The notes: generated by a model from the letters alone, not told the origin. DNA of 64,000 nucleotides from Prevotella sp. HJM029 (GCF_000599605.1 NZ_AZHT01000024.1:1-64000), one strand, 5' to 3'. Shown: positions 19,641-28,943, numbered from the stretch's first letter. Program-made: numbers and translations.

Positions 19641-20633
19641 ATGGCGATATTAGCATTTCAAAAACCTGATAAAGTAGTAATGTTGGAGGCCAACGATAAG
19701 TACGGGAAATTTGAATTCCGTCCTTTGGAGCCAGGCTTTGGTGTTACCATTGGTAACGCTTTGCGCCGCATTCTTCTTTCATCTTTGGAAGGTTATGCCA
19801 TCAACACCATCAAAATTGCGGGTGTTGAGCATGAATTTTCTTCCGTTCCTGGTGTGAAAGAAGATGTAACCAACATCATCTTGAATTTGAAGCAAGTAAG
19901 ATTCAAGCAAGTAGTAGAAGAATTCGAGAATGAGAAAGTTAGTATCACCGTAGAGAATTCCACAGAATTCAAGGCCGGTGATATAACAAAGTATCTGACT
20001 GGATTTGAAGTGTTAAACCCTGATTTGGTGATTTGTCATTTAGATGCCAAGGCATCCTTGCAAATAGATCTCACAATAAATAAAGGCCGAGGCTATGTCT
20101 TGGCGGATGAAAATCGTGAGTTCTGCACGGATGTTAATGTACTTCCAATCGATTCTATCTACACCCCTATCCGTAATGTTCGCTATGCAGTAGAGCCTTA
20201 TCGCGTTGAGCAGAAGACCGATTACGATAAGTTAGTTCTTGAAGTGACTACGGATGGTTCCATTCATCCAAAGGATGCGCTGAAAGAAGCAGCCAAGATT
20301 CTCATTTATCACTTCATGTTGTTCTCTGATGAGAAGATAACCTTAGAGGTTCCTGATCAAGATGGCAATCAAGAGTTTGATGAGGAGATTTTGCATATGC
20401 GTCAGTTGTTGAAGACCAAGTTGGTGGATATGAACCTCAGTGTTCGTGCCTTGAACTGTCTGAAGGCTGCTGATGTTGAAACACTTGGTGATTTGGTTCA
20501 GTACAACAAGACCGACTTGTTGAAGTTCCGCAATTTTGGTAAGAAATCGCTTTCAGAGCTTGATGATTTGCTCGAGAGTCTGAATCTTTCGTTTGGAACC
20601 GATATTTCAAAGTATAAATTGGATAAGGAGTAA
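19641..20633 (+). CDS. rpoA: RNA polymerase subunit alpha
   Basis: This 330-residue protein has the N-terminal dimerisation domain, with [21 protein letters not shown] near residue 32, needed for polymerase assembly. It also has the C-terminal domain with [16 protein letters not shown] near residue 275, which contacts activators and UP elements. The length is normal. It is co-transcribed with rpsD and rplQ. Confidence 0.98.
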   Translation: MAILAFQKPDKVVMLEANDKYGKFEFRPLEPGFGVTIGNALRRILLSSLEGYAINTIKIAGVEHEFSSVPGVKEDVTNIILNLKQVRFKQVVEEFENEKVSITVENSTEFKAGDITKYLTGFEVLNPDLVICHLDAKASLQIDLTINKGRGYVLADENREFCTDVNVLPIDSIYTPIRNVRYAVEPYRVEQKTDYDKLVLEVTTDGSIHPKDALKEAAKILIYHFMLFSDEKITLEVPDQDGNQEFDEEILHMRQLLKTKLVDMNLSVRALNCLKAADVETLGDLVQYNKTDLLKFRNFGKKSLSELDDLLESLNLSFGTDISKYKLDKE

Positions 20634-20668
20634 GTTATCTTCTTTTTCCACTTAAACGAAAAAATAAA

Positions 20669-21157
20669 ATGAGACATAATAAAAAATTCAACCATCTGGG
20701 TCGTACTGCATCTCATCGTGACGCGATGTTAGCCAACATGGCCGTGTCATTGATTATGCGCAAAAGAATCACTACGACGCTCGCTAAGGCAAAAGCCTTA
20801 AAGAAATATGTAGAACCGCTTATCACTCGTTCTAAAGAGGATACAACAAACTCACGTCGTGTAGTTTTCCGTTATCTTCAACAGAAGGAAGCTATTAAGG
20901 AGCTTTTTGGTGTGGTTGCTACGAAGGTGGCTGATCGTCCCGGTGGTTATACACGCGTAATCAAATTAGGTACACGTCAAGGTGATGCTGCTCCAATGGC
21001 TTTTATCGCGTTAGTTGACTTCGATGAGAACATGGCAAAAGCACCAAAGGCAGCTAAGAAGACGCGTCGTAGCCGCAAGACTACAAAGGCAGAAGCTGCT
21101 CCTGAAGCACCCGTTGCAGAAGCACCGGCAGCAGAAGAAGCACCAAAGGCTGAATAA
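20669..21157 (+). CDS. rplQ: 50S ribosomal protein L17 with C-terminal Ala/Glu/Pro tail
   Basis: This 162-residue protein has a standard L17 core starting [20 protein letters not shown]. Beyond about residue 120 is an added tail of Lys/Arg followed by Ala-Glu-Pro repeats ([16 protein letters not shown]), likely disordered. Such tails are common in Bacteroidota L17 and of unknown role. It is the last gene of the superoperon and is followed by a terminator. Confidence 0.97.
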   Translation: MRHNKKFNHLGRTASHRDAMLANMAVSLIMRKRITTTLAKAKALKKYVEPLITRSKEDTTNSRRVVFRYLQQKEAIKELFGVVATKVADRPGGYTRVIKLGTRQGDAAPMAFIALVDFDENMAKAPKAAKKTRRSRKTTKAEAAPEAPVAEAPAAEEAPKAE

Positions 21158-21176
21158 GCTTAGTCAATATAAAAAG

Positions 21177-21213
21177 GAAAAGCGTGGCGAATTTCTCGTC
21201 ACGCTTTTCTTTT
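21177..21213 (+). terminator. Terminator of the ribosomal superoperon
   Basis: GAAAAGCGTG (21177-21186) pairs perfectly with CACGCTTTTC (21200-21209), followed by T-runs. The A-rich left arm lets it work in both directions, which suits the convergent hydrolase gene on the minus strand. Confidence 0.9.
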
Positions 21214-21265
21214 CGCGCATACATTGCGCCTCAAACCATGTGGATAGCTGCAACATATGACGCCC

Positions 21266-22507
21266 TTATTTTGCAATGTCGTTAATCCATTTTGTCATAT
21301 CCGTCAGCACTTCGGGTGCGATGGTCTCTGAGATTTGTCGATATTCTGCGGGCAATCCGCTCTGACAATGCTGGAAAAGATGGTTCAGCTGTGGATAGAT
21401 TTTTGTTTGTGATACTTTGTTTCTATGTAATTTCTCTTTGATAGCCGTGAGGTTTTGCGTCGCAATCACCTGGCAATCTTTGTCACCATTGAGGGCGAAA
21501 ACAGGGCAAGTCGTATGGCGAAGGTCACAGGTTGGATCATAATCCACGAAATAATCGAGCCATGGTACATGCTTTCCTACATTTTGTTTTCGATATTCAG
21601 CTACCGTCATCCGCGTTTTCTCCCCCACAATTTCCATACATTTATTCACTTGTTCTGTCAGCGCTTCATCCCCTTTCACGCCCACAGCGGCCATGCTAAT
21701 GATGAAATCCACTTGTTGTTGTGCACCTAAGATGAAGGCGATGTTGCCACCCTCGCTATGCCCCAATACACCAATCTTTCCAAATTCATGCCGTTTCCTC
21801 AGGTAATCAATGCCTGCTTTGGCATCTTGTGCGAAGTCTTGTGTCGTTGCATGCGCCACATCTCCCCCTTTCGATTGTCCGAAATTACGATCGTCGTACC
21901 GCAGTGTTGCGATGCCATGGCGTGCGAAATAGTCGGCAATGACGGCAAAAGGTCTGTGTTCAAACACCTCTTCATCTCTGTTTTGTTGCCCACTTCCTGT
22001 CACCATCAACACCACAGGCGTCTTTCCTTTCTTGAAATTGGTGGGGTAGGTGAGCGTCCCTGCCAGCGAAGCTCCCGCTTTTTTATTCTCGAAAACAACC
22101 TCCTGTTGCGTGTAAGGGAAAGGCGGTTGCGGTGTTTGTGGTCGCGAAAGCTTTTCTTCATGGCGCGTCATTTTCAGCGGAAAAATGAAATGGTTTTGCA
22201 GGAACGTAGCCGAGATTTCATCAGCTTGGTAATGCCCTCGTAAGTGAATATCCATTTGGTTAATGCTCAACGCCAGCGAGTCAGCCGACAGGTAGTCTGT
22301 TGTCATCGGAATTCCCTTCACGTTTTGGTCGGGGCTATCCAAGGTGAATTCCAGCGATTTCCCTTCTGTTGGTGTAGCATGAAGCACCACCGTCAGCTCA
22401 AATGCACTGGTTTTCAGTTTCCCCGTCCATGTTCCTTGCAACGAGTTTTGCGCCATCGTTGCCTGCAAACCGCAGCAAAGCAGCCCTAAAAGCAAATATT
22501 TTTTCAT
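21266..22507 (-). CDS. Secreted alpha/beta hydrolase (serine esterase/peptidase-like)
   Basis: The protein has 413 residues with a type I signal peptide (MKKYLLLGLLCCGLQATMAQ). An N-terminal beta-rich domain (about 21-120) is followed by an alpha/beta hydrolase domain. The nucleophile elbow GHSEGG places Ser251 as nucleophile; the acid Asp lies in LNGDKDCQV and the His in QLNHLFQ. The oxyanion motif VTGSGQQNRDE is near residue 169. Bacteroidota relatives are exported esterases or S9/S15-like hydrolases; the substrate is unknown. I chose the ATG at 22507 because it gives a clean signal peptide; 16 upstream codons in frame do not. It stands alone, convergent with rplQ. Confidence 0.85.
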   Translation of the reverse strand: MKKYLLLGLLCCGLQATMAQNSLQGTWTGKLKTSAFELTVVLHATPTEGKSLEFTLDSPDQNVKGIPMTTDYLSADSLALSINQMDIHLRGHYQADEISATFLQNHFIFPLKMTRHEEKLSRPQTPQPPFPYTQQEVVFENKKAGASLAGTLTYPTNFKKGKTPVVLMVTGSGQQNRDEEVFEHRPFAVIADYFARHGIATLRYDDRNFGQSKGGDVAHATTQDFAQDAKAGIDYLRKRHEFGKIGVLGHSEGGNIAFILGAQQQVDFIISMAAVGVKGDEALTEQVNKCMEIVGEKTRMTVAEYRKQNVGKHVPWLDYFVDYDPTCDLRHTTCPVFALNGDKDCQVIATQNLTAIKEKLHRNKVSQTKIYPQLNHLFQHCQSGLPAEYRQISETIAPEVLTDMTKWINDIAK

Positions 22508-22533
22508 TGTCAGTATATTGATTTTGATGCCAA

Positions 22534-22541
22534 CAAAAATA
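22534..22541 (-). promoter_or_regulatory. Possible -7 box for the hydrolase gene
   Basis: On the minus strand TATTTTTG (complement of 22534-22541) matches TAnnTTTG, 27 bp before the ATG at 22507. No good -33 element is seen at 19-21 bp. Confidence 0.4.
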
Positions 22542-22633
22542 CAAATTTTACACAAAACGGCTTAAAAATTCATAGAAAAACATATTGTTTTGCAGAAAAG
22601 ACATCAATTTTTTGCAAAAAACGTACGTCTTGC

Positions 22634-22664
22634 TTGGAACATATTTGATAATTTCCTATTTTTG
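22634..22664 (+). promoter_or_regulatory. Promoter of the fimbrial lipoprotein gene
   Basis: TTGG at 22634-22637, a 19-bp spacer and TATTTTTG at 22657-22664 fit the Bacteroidota consensus. The 5' leader to the ATG at 22789 would be about 115 nt, long enough for post-transcriptional control, but no clear structure is seen. Confidence 0.6.
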
Positions 22665-22788
22665 AACCGACTTGAACAGCATGTGCCTTTTACGCGAATA
22701 ACCATTCCGCATTCAGTCGGAAAAAGGCTGCTGGTCTTCACTATTAACAACAATACGAATTAATTATCTTACATCAAATAACTTTCTT

Positions 22789-23667
22789 ATGAAACATATC
22801 GTAAACGTATTGACTACATCCATTCTACTATTGTTGACCCTTTCTGCTTGCGAAAAAGTCGACATAGCCTCGCAACCACTCAAAGGCGAAGGCTATGAAG
22901 TACACATACAGATTAGGGATTTCGACCATGTGCGTTATGACACCCTCACTCGTGCGGCAGTACCAGCCCATGAAGTGTGTACGCGTCTCCATGTAGCTGC
23001 TTATCAAACGGGGAAAAAGGTGTTGTCGGTTAATCAGACCAACAGCGACAAAGACTTCGGGAAGTTAAGTTTCCGTCTTCCTGCTGGCAAATATTATTTG
23101 GTGATAGTGGGGCATAATGGGAGTGAGAATGCATCGCTAACCGAATTTCGAAAGATTTCGTTTGGCGGCAAAGTGACCGACACCTACGTTTTTGCGCGTG
23201 AGATAACCCTCGAGGGAGCCGTAGACATTCAGGCTACGATGGAACATTGTGTCTCCAAAATAGCCTTCACCATCGAAGACCCTATCCCTGCAGAAGTCAC
23301 CCATCTCAAGTTCAGTTATACAGGTGGAAGCAGCACCCTTGATGTCGTTGATGGGATTGGCGTCGTGAAATCCCATCAGACCGAAGACCGTGTGGTAGCC
23401 GCTTCAGCTCATACCGAGGCCTCAACCTACGACCTCTACACCTTCCCTCGCACCTCAGAGGGTGGCGAAATCAAGCTCGAAGTGGAGGCGCTGAACGATA
23501 AAAATGAAGCCATTTCAAAGCGCACTTTTACAGAAATCCCAGTGGCTATGCGCACACTCACCTGCTACACGGGAAAGTTTTTCCCACAAAGAACCGAAGA
23601 TCTCGAGAGCGATTTGGAAATGATGGCCGATAAAGATTGGAAAAAGGTACTGCATCTCACCTATTAA
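22789..23667 (+). CDS. FimB/Mfa2-family fimbrial anchor lipoprotein
   Basis: The protein has 292 residues. A signal peptide with lipobox LSAC makes Cys21 the lipidated residue. Two beta-sandwich domains of the FimB/Mfa2 type follow, with a Gly-rich SFRLPAGKYYLVIVGHNG strand segment near residue 98. In Porphyromonas and Bacteroides such proteins anchor or terminate type V fimbriae at the outer membrane and control fibre length. Here no pilin (FimA/Mfa1-like) gene or tip subunits are nearby, so it is an orphan or acts with pilins elsewhere. The promoter is just upstream; a terminator-like palindrome array follows. Confidence 0.75.
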   Translation: MKHIVNVLTTSILLLLTLSACEKVDIASQPLKGEGYEVHIQIRDFDHVRYDTLTRAAVPAHEVCTRLHVAAYQTGKKVLSVNQTNSDKDFGKLSFRLPAGKYYLVIVGHNGSENASLTEFRKISFGGKVTDTYVFAREITLEGAVDIQATMEHCVSKIAFTIEDPIPAEVTHLKFSYTGGSSTLDVVDGIGVVKSHQTEDRVVAASAHTEASTYDLYTFPRTSEGGEIKLEVEALNDKNEAISKRTFTEIPVAMRTLTCYTGKFFPQRTEDLESDLEMMADKDWKKVLHLTY

Positions 23668-23810
23668 CCGCCCTCTTTTTCTCATTGCTTCGCTTGGCAG
23701 TTGGGCAGACTGCGCCTCTTTTTGTGGGCGACATGTGTGCACGATGAGGGCACCACAAGTAGGAAAATTTTGATGGGAAAATCAAGAGTATGGGGATTAT
23801 GCTACATGTA

Positions 23811-23850
23811 AAACCAGGTGTCCCGACCTCGGGAGCACCTGGTTTTCTTA
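23811..23850 (+). terminator. Terminator after the fimbrial lipoprotein gene
   Basis: The outer arms ACCAGGTG and CACCTGGT enclose TCCCGA/TCGGGA, giving a stem of about 14 bp with one mismatch. TTTTCTT follows. It is the first and longest unit of the palindrome array. Confidence 0.8.
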
Positions 23851-24000
23851 AAAATTCTCGTTCCCGAGGTCGGGAACGCTCATTTTTTTCGTTTTCAGTT
23901 GTTCCCAAAGTCGGGAACAACCATTTTTATTAAATTTCGCTGTTCCCGACTTTGGGAACGCTTGTTTTTGTGAAATCCACACGTTCCCGACCTTGGGAAC
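23811..24000. repeat. Five-unit palindrome array with 41-bp period
   Basis: Five hairpins lie between two convergent genes. Their centres are near 23829, 23868, 23909, 23950 and 23991, so the spacing is 41 bp for the last three intervals and about 40 for the first. Units 2-5 have GTTCCC arms and GGGAAC arms around six bases: 23860-23877, 23901-23918, 23942-23959 and 23983-24000. Unit 3 is the exact reverse complement of unit 4. The first unit is longer (ACCAGGTG...CACCTGGT, 23813-23843) and ends in TTTTCTT. Units are followed by T-rich spacers of 23 bp (the last by a shorter T-run), so several look like terminators. The spacers resemble each other and are too short for CRISPR. Confidence 0.9.
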
Positions 24001-24039
24001 AACGTTTTCCCGGCGATGCTGTGCCGTTTATGGATGGTT

Positions 24040-25335
24040 TCAGTGTTGCAACTGCCACGCTGTGCCCACCAAAGGGTTGGCCATGGCCCACCGACCCTGC
24101 GCATTGGCTGCGGCCAACCGCTTCGCTACGTAGGCCAACACACGACTCCATCGGTAATAATAGCCCGTCTTTCCATCGGGAGCAACATCCTCCGAACCCA
24201 CTTTTGACAACCGTATGGGGCGCTCGTTGAGCAGAAATTTCACCACCACATCGTCGGAGCCGAGCGGCTCCCCCACCTGTTCGCGACGGCAATAAAACAC
24301 GATTTGCAGATTGGCTGCCATGGGAATAATCTGTTCTAAAGCATCCGCATGCTCGTCAGAGAGTTTGTCTGTGCCGAGCAAGGCCAAGAGATGATAGAGC
24401 GAGGTGTCGTGCCCAAAGCGCAAGGTGGCCGCCACTTTGCCTTGCAACGCTTGAGCAGCCTCGTCGACAATCTGTTGCCACAGGGGTGCCACCACACGTT
24501 GTGTGACGCCCTGATTGTCGGGCGCTTGTCCGTGAAGCAGCCACATGCCCCAGTTGTTTCGCTCGTAACAGGCGCGCCATTCGTCGTCATCGAAGGCATC
24601 GTCGAAACGAATTTTCAGCGGCACATTTTGCATATCGGCAGCCAGTTTGTAGAGTTCAATCATCAGCCGCTCGCCGCGTTTCACTTGCGTTGTGTCGCGA
24701 AATAGCGCAGCAAGAAAATGGGCTGTGGGCAAGGTGGGTAGCTTGTGGGGACGCGCTTTCCACGCTTTAAATTCGGCATTCGTAGGGGCTAACCACGAAA
24801 AAGCTATCGAATCGTTGTGCAAAAGCAAAGCGATTGGTGCACGATTTGCAGCATTTAACCCGGCAATGAAGGCCATTTTACTTTGCTGACAGCGCTCTGC
24901 AGGCGACGCATAAACATGAACCGTGGCCGAAGAGCGAAACACTATGGGATAGTTTTGCCGCATGCGTTGTGCGATTTCGCGTTGCTGTCGCTCGCCTAAA
25001 GGGGTGAGCAGGCCGGCCTTCCCACGGGCTGCCTGTGCCACCTTTGCCAAGCGTTTTACCACCGAACGCCCCAACTTTGTGAGGTTGTTGCGATCGAAGA
25101 AAAACGACAACACGCCATCATATTGCGCTTGGTGTATGAGCCAACGGCTGCCATGCCGGCCATAATGCGAGATATAAAATGGCACAGCGCCTTCGGGAAC
25201 GGGCAGGGTGTCGGCCACTTGTGGGGGAACATAGGCGCAAAACGGACCGCTCATTTGCGCGCGTGTGGTTTGTGCATGGCTGCAAAAGGCCATCAGCCCG
25301 CAAACCACCAGCAGCACTATTCTTTTCGTTCTCAT
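24040..25335 (-). CDS. Exported histidine phosphatase, branch 2 (acid phosphatase/phytase-like)
   Basis: The 431-residue protein has a signal peptide (MRTKRIVLLVVCGLMAFCSHAQ) and the phosphohistidine motif RHGSR at residues 60-64. A GHDTSLYHL motif near the C-terminal third replaces the HAE/HD proton donor. This places it with branch-2 histidine phosphatases, close to the MINPP-like phytases of Bacteroides, but the substrate is not certain. I chose the ATG at 25335 for the signal peptide; the longer frame upstream lacks one. It converges with the fimbrial lipoprotein gene across the palindrome array. The sequence is more GC-rich than the ribosomal genes. Confidence 0.8.
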   Translation of the reverse strand: MRTKRIVLLVVCGLMAFCSHAQTTRAQMSGPFCAYVPPQVADTLPVPEGAVPFYISHYGRHGSRWLIHQAQYDGVLSFFFDRNNLTKLGRSVVKRLAKVAQAARGKAGLLTPLGERQQREIAQRMRQNYPIVFRSSATVHVYASPAERCQQSKMAFIAGLNAANRAPIALLLHNDSIAFSWLAPTNAEFKAWKARPHKLPTLPTAHFLAALFRDTTQVKRGERLMIELYKLAADMQNVPLKIRFDDAFDDDEWRACYERNNWGMWLLHGQAPDNQGVTQRVVAPLWQQIVDEAAQALQGKVAATLRFGHDTSLYHLLALLGTDKLSDEHADALEQIIPMAANLQIVFYCRREQVGEPLGSDDVVVKFLLNERPIRLSKVGSEDVAPDGKTGYYYRWSRVLAYVAKRLAAANAQGRWAMANPLVGTAWQLQH

Positions 25336-25383
25336 CTGTTTTCCTTTGTTGTTTTTAACATCTACAAACTGTTTCCTGTGCTG

Positions 25384-25391
25384 CAAAAATA
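25384..25391 (-). promoter_or_regulatory. Possible -7 box for the histidine phosphatase gene
   Basis: On the minus strand, TATTTTTG (complement of 25384-25391) fits TAnnTTTG, about 50 bp before the ATG at 25335. The -33 element is weak. Confidence 0.4.
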
Positions 25392-25527
25392 GCATAAACA
25401 ATCGAAAAACCATGTGGTTTAAGGTTTATAGGCTGTTTTCTCTCTGAAAATGATGCTTTCTTGACACAAAAAGGCCAATTTTTTTGATGTTTTTTCGTAA
25501 AATAAAGGCTTAGCTCAAATAAATCAT

Positions 25528-25535
25528 TAACTTTG
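25528..25535 (+). promoter_or_regulatory. -7 box before the LTA-synthase-like gene
   Basis: TAACTTTG at 25528-25535 matches the consensus and lies 23 bp before the ATG at 25559. No convincing -33 element is present. Confidence 0.5.
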
Positions 25536-25558
25536 CAAAGCAGAAAACAAATATATTC

Positions 25559-27631
25559 ATGAATAGGAGAAGAAACCTAAATTACCGCAATCCCTTGTTT
25601 TTGATAGGGAGCCGTTTTCTAAGACTTTATTTACTCGTGGGCTTGTTGCTCCGCGTAGTTTTGATGTGCACCGCACCGCAAGATGCGCAGTTTAGTTTTG
25701 TCGAAATCTTGCGTCTGCTTGGAGTTGGACTTGCTACTGACCTCGGTGTGGGGCTATTGTGCTGTGCACCCCTGCTGGTTATCTATCCCGGTCTCAACGA
25801 GTTGAAATACCAACGTTGGGTGGGATGGAGCATTGAAGTGTTGCTATTAGGCAGTCTGGTTTATGTTTATGGTTTCCATTCTATTTTTGATGAATATGGT
25901 GGTGGTGCGCCGTTGATAGCTAAAATCTTCCTCACGTGGAAGTTTGTGAGCTTCAGTCTGCGTTTTGGAGTGTGGCCGTTGCGCGATGCCTGGCGTCGCT
26001 TTTCGCTCTATTTCACGTGGGGCATTTATGTGTTGCTGCTGCTTGTGGTGTCGATGGGCGAATATTTTTTCTGGCAAGAGTTTGGCGTTCGTTACAACTT
26101 CATTGCCGTAGACTATTTGGTTTACACCCACGAAGTGCTGGGCAACATCATGGAGTCTTATGCCATTGTGCCGCTGATGGTGGTAGCTGTGGCGCTGAGT
26201 GTGGGCATCGTTTACCTGCAATCGCGCCACAATCGGTTTAAGCTCACGAAGCTCTACACCAGCAAGCTCTTTGCCATTCACACCCTGCTCTATTTGCTTT
26301 TGGCCGTGGGTGGCTATTTTCTGAGCCGCAGCTTGCACCATTTGCAAACCGACAACCAATATGTTGACCAGCTTTCGCAAAATGGTGCCTATGATTTTGT
26401 GAACGCCTTTGTCAATAACAAGCTCGACTATGCACAGTTCTATGCGATGTTGCCTCAGCAAACAGCGGTAGAGAACTATCACAGACTAACAGGTTTGAAT
26501 GCACGCAACAGCAAGGTTGTGGGCTATGAGTTGGGCAAAAATCGTCCCAATATTGTGCTCATTACGGTGGAAAGTCTCAGCGCCGAGTTTCTTTCGCGTT
26601 ATGGAAACACGCAGCACATCACGCCCCATTTAGACCGCTTGATGGGACAGAGCTTAGTGTTCGACCGCCTTTATGCCACCGGTAATCGCACGGTGCGTGG
26701 GCTTGAGGCGCTCTCTTTGTGCATTCCACCGAGTGCAGGCGAGAGCATTATTAAGCGCAAAGCCAACCGCATGGGCAATCTTTCGATGGGCGCTGTGATG
26801 AAAGGGTTGGGCTATCGTAGTCAATTCCTCTATGGTGGTTACAGCTATTTCGATAACATGGGTGACTTCTTCTCGCACAATGGTTATGAAGTGATTGACC
26901 GCAGCCAAATCAATCCACACGACATCACCTTTGCAAACATTTGGGGAGTGTCCGACGAGGATATGTTCAACAAGGCGCTTTCGGTGTTCAATCGCAATGC
27001 GCAGCAAGGACAACCTTTCTTTGCGCAGATCATGACTACGAGCAATCACCGCCCTTATACCTATCCCGACGGCCGCATTCAATTTGATGGCGACCCACAT
27101 TGTCGCGAAGCTGCGGTGAAATATACCGACTATGCCATTCATCATTTCCTGCAAGCGGCAGCCAAACAGCCTTGGTTCAGCAACACAGTGTTTGTGGTGA
27201 TTGCCGACCATTGCGCATCAAGTGCAGGCAAAACATCGTTGCCCGTTGACCAATATCACATTCCTTGCATTGTCTACGCGCCGCAACTCATCCGCCCCGG
27301 CTACGAGGAAAAGGTGTGCTCGCAGATTGATGTGTTGCCCACGTTGCTGGCTTTGCTGCGCCTCAAGACCACCGTTCATTGTGCAGGGCAAAACATTTAT
27401 GCGTCCACTTATCGGCCACGTGCCTTTATGGCCACCTATCAAGACTTAGGTTACTTGGAGAACGACACGCTCACTGTGCTCTCGCCCGTGCGCAACATCC
27501 GCCAATATCGCGTCAAGGCGTTGCCCAATGGCGCCCACGAAGAGCAGTTGTTAAAGCAGCACAACAAAGCTTTGGCTACGAAAGCGCAGAGCTATTACCA
27601 ATTCGTCAACTTGTATTTAAACGCAAAGTAA
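25559..27631 (+). CDS. LTA synthase-family membrane phosphoglycerol transferase
   Basis: The protein has 690 residues: an N-terminal membrane part of about five helices (to residue 260), then an extracytoplasmic sulfatase-fold domain from about residue 330. The metal/catalytic set is visible: NIVLITVESL with Glu338, the nucleophile Thr378 in ATGNRTVRG and the late VIADHC segment. Gram-positive members build lipoteichoic acid. In Bacteroidota the group is thought to modify lipids or glycans with phosphoglycerol or phosphoethanolamine; the exact substrate is unknown. A barrel protein follows almost directly and may be co-transcribed. Confidence 0.85.
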   Translation: MNRRRNLNYRNPLFLIGSRFLRLYLLVGLLLRVVLMCTAPQDAQFSFVEILRLLGVGLATDLGVGLLCCAPLLVIYPGLNELKYQRWVGWSIEVLLLGSLVYVYGFHSIFDEYGGGAPLIAKIFLTWKFVSFSLRFGVWPLRDAWRRFSLYFTWGIYVLLLLVVSMGEYFFWQEFGVRYNFIAVDYLVYTHEVLGNIMESYAIVPLMVVAVALSVGIVYLQSRHNRFKLTKLYTSKLFAIHTLLYLLLAVGGYFLSRSLHHLQTDNQYVDQLSQNGAYDFVNAFVNNKLDYAQFYAMLPQQTAVENYHRLTGLNARNSKVVGYELGKNRPNIVLITVESLSAEFLSRYGNTQHITPHLDRLMGQSLVFDRLYATGNRTVRGLEALSLCIPPSAGESIIKRKANRMGNLSMGAVMKGLGYRSQFLYGGYSYFDNMGDFFSHNGYEVIDRSQINPHDITFANIWGVSDEDMFNKALSVFNRNAQQGQPFFAQIMTTSNHRPYTYPDGRIQFDGDPHCREAAVKYTDYAIHHFLQAAAKQPWFSNTVFVVIADHCASSAGKTSLPVDQYHIPCIVYAPQLIRPGYEEKVCSQIDVLPTLLALLRLKTTVHCAGQNIYASTYRPRAFMATYQDLGYLENDTLTVLSPVRNIRQYRVKALPNGAHEEQLLKQHNKALATKAQSYYQFVNLYLNAK

Positions 27632-27644
27632 ATTGCAAAACCAC

Positions 27645-28463
27645 ATGACGATTTGCCACAAACGATGCTCGCTCACGGTCTTGGCTTGTGCTTTTGCCGC
27701 CTTGGCCACCGCACAATCAACCGAAAATAAAAAGCCACGGCAATGGTCGTTGCAAGCTACTTGGAGCAAAACGACGCTCGAAGACGATTCACCCGCCGGA
27801 CAATCGATTTCTGTTGGCGACGACGAAGGGGAGGCTTATACGCTCATGGGCGACTATTATCTCAACAAACACATTGCCCTGACGGCCGGATTGGCCTATG
27901 GTCGCGAGGGATTGCTCACTAATTTGGGTAGCGGTTTGGGGCTGAAAAAGAGCCATCGGCTCGACTTCATCGGCGGTGCAAAGCTCTATCCCCTTCCCAA
28001 TAAATGGCTCGTGCAGCCTTTCATCGGCGGCAATGTCATGGTCAACCCATTTAGCTTTTGGGGGCAAAGCGGCAGCAAAACCTATAGCGTGTTCCATCAA
28101 AACCATTGGCGCAAGCTCAATGTCGACTATGCCTTGCGCAACCCCACGCTGCAATTTGCGCCGCGGGTGGGCTTCGATCTCTATCTTTTTACGTCGGTAG
28201 CTTTGACCATGGACTGGGACCTGCGCTGGGCGTTGGGTGGCTATCATCGTGCTGATTTGCGGTTCATCGACGGGCCTTACATGGGACAGTTGCTGCATTA
28301 TGACACCTCAACGCCGCGCACAGCCTTTTCGGTTGGCCTGAAAGTTGATTTCCCTGCCAAGCCCGTTTCCGAGCAAACCACCAACACTTTGTGGGGTGCC
28401 ATCCTCACAGTGTTAGGATTGTGGTTTACAGCCACTGACACATCCACACCCTATTCGCGTTAA
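27645..28463 (+). CDS. Outer-membrane beta-barrel protein
   Basis: The protein has 272 residues from the ATG at 27645 (MTICHKRC); a TTG four codons upstream is less likely. A short signal peptide ends around ALATAQ. The rest is alternating amphipathic strands typical of small Omp or OmpW-like barrels, with conserved Tyr/Gly patterns such as ALTAGLAYGREG near residue 76 and APRVGFDLYLF. The family within that fold is uncertain. The LTA-synthase-like gene ends 13 bp before, so both may serve envelope biogenesis. Confidence 0.6.
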   Translation: MTICHKRCSLTVLACAFAALATAQSTENKKPRQWSLQATWSKTTLEDDSPAGQSISVGDDEGEAYTLMGDYYLNKHIALTAGLAYGREGLLTNLGSGLGLKKSHRLDFIGGAKLYPLPNKWLVQPFIGGNVMVNPFSFWGQSGSKTYSVFHQNHWRKLNVDYALRNPTLQFAPRVGFDLYLFTSVALTMDWDLRWALGGYHRADLRFIDGPYMGQLLHYDTSTPRTAFSVGLKVDFPAKPVSEQTTNTLWGAILTVLGLWFTATDTSTPYSR

Positions 28464-28525
28464 ACGGCCTTTGTAGCGACATCCCAAAAGGCAGCGTTTC
28501 AGTCAACGCGCGCCCTCATGTTGCG

Positions 28526-28540
28526 CGAATGTCATCTAAC
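28526..28540 (+). repeat. 15-bp repeat at the left edge of the accessory block
   Basis: CGAATGTCATCTAAC at 28526-28540 is identical to 39538-39552. It abuts the IS982 remnant that begins at 28541. At the other site it is the spacer of a two-unit hairpin array, so the accessory block seems to have landed in this array. Confidence 0.75.
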
Positions 28541-28907
28541 TATACACTAAAACCTACTGGGAAAAGAAAATATATCATTGAAATTCTATGATGTCAAAGG
28601 CAGAAGTAATGCTGATAATGATTCTTTTCCACGATTCTGGTTATCGTTGCTTTAAACATTTCTATCTTGAAAAAGTATGCAAGCAGCTTCGCCATCTTTT
28701 TCCAAAAGTTGTTTCTTATAACCGTATAGTAGAATTGGAAAGGGATGTAGTTATACCTTTAACCTTGTTTATCAAGAAGGTCTTATTGGGCAAATGCACG
28801 GGCATAAGCTTCGTTGACAGCACACCACTGCGTGTCTGCAAAAACCAAAGAAGCCGTGCATCAATGTACAAAGGACCATTGACACACAGCTCGCATTATT
28901 CTTAATT
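28541..28907 (+). pseudogene. IS982-family transposase remnant with internal deletion
   Basis: The sequence resembles the complete transposase part at 38660-39484 but lacks the first codons and both inverted repeats. An inner deletion joins CCAAAGAA, present in the larger copy at 38962-38969 and again at 39425-39432, so 463 bp were lost between two 8-bp direct repeats. The join changes frame, and the remaining reading frame (28588-28905) ends in a garbled tail (RSRASMYKGPLTH). The catalytic SFVDSTPL segment remains but the second Asp and the Glu are gone. It cannot encode a working enzyme. Confidence 0.9.
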
Positions 28908-28943
28908 AATTATTTGATTCTTTTTTTACCGTAGGTGTATCTT

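Noticed and set aside
23811-24000. CRISPR array
   Set aside because: Units are palindromes with similar T-rich 23-bp spacers, there are no cas genes and the first unit is a plain terminator.
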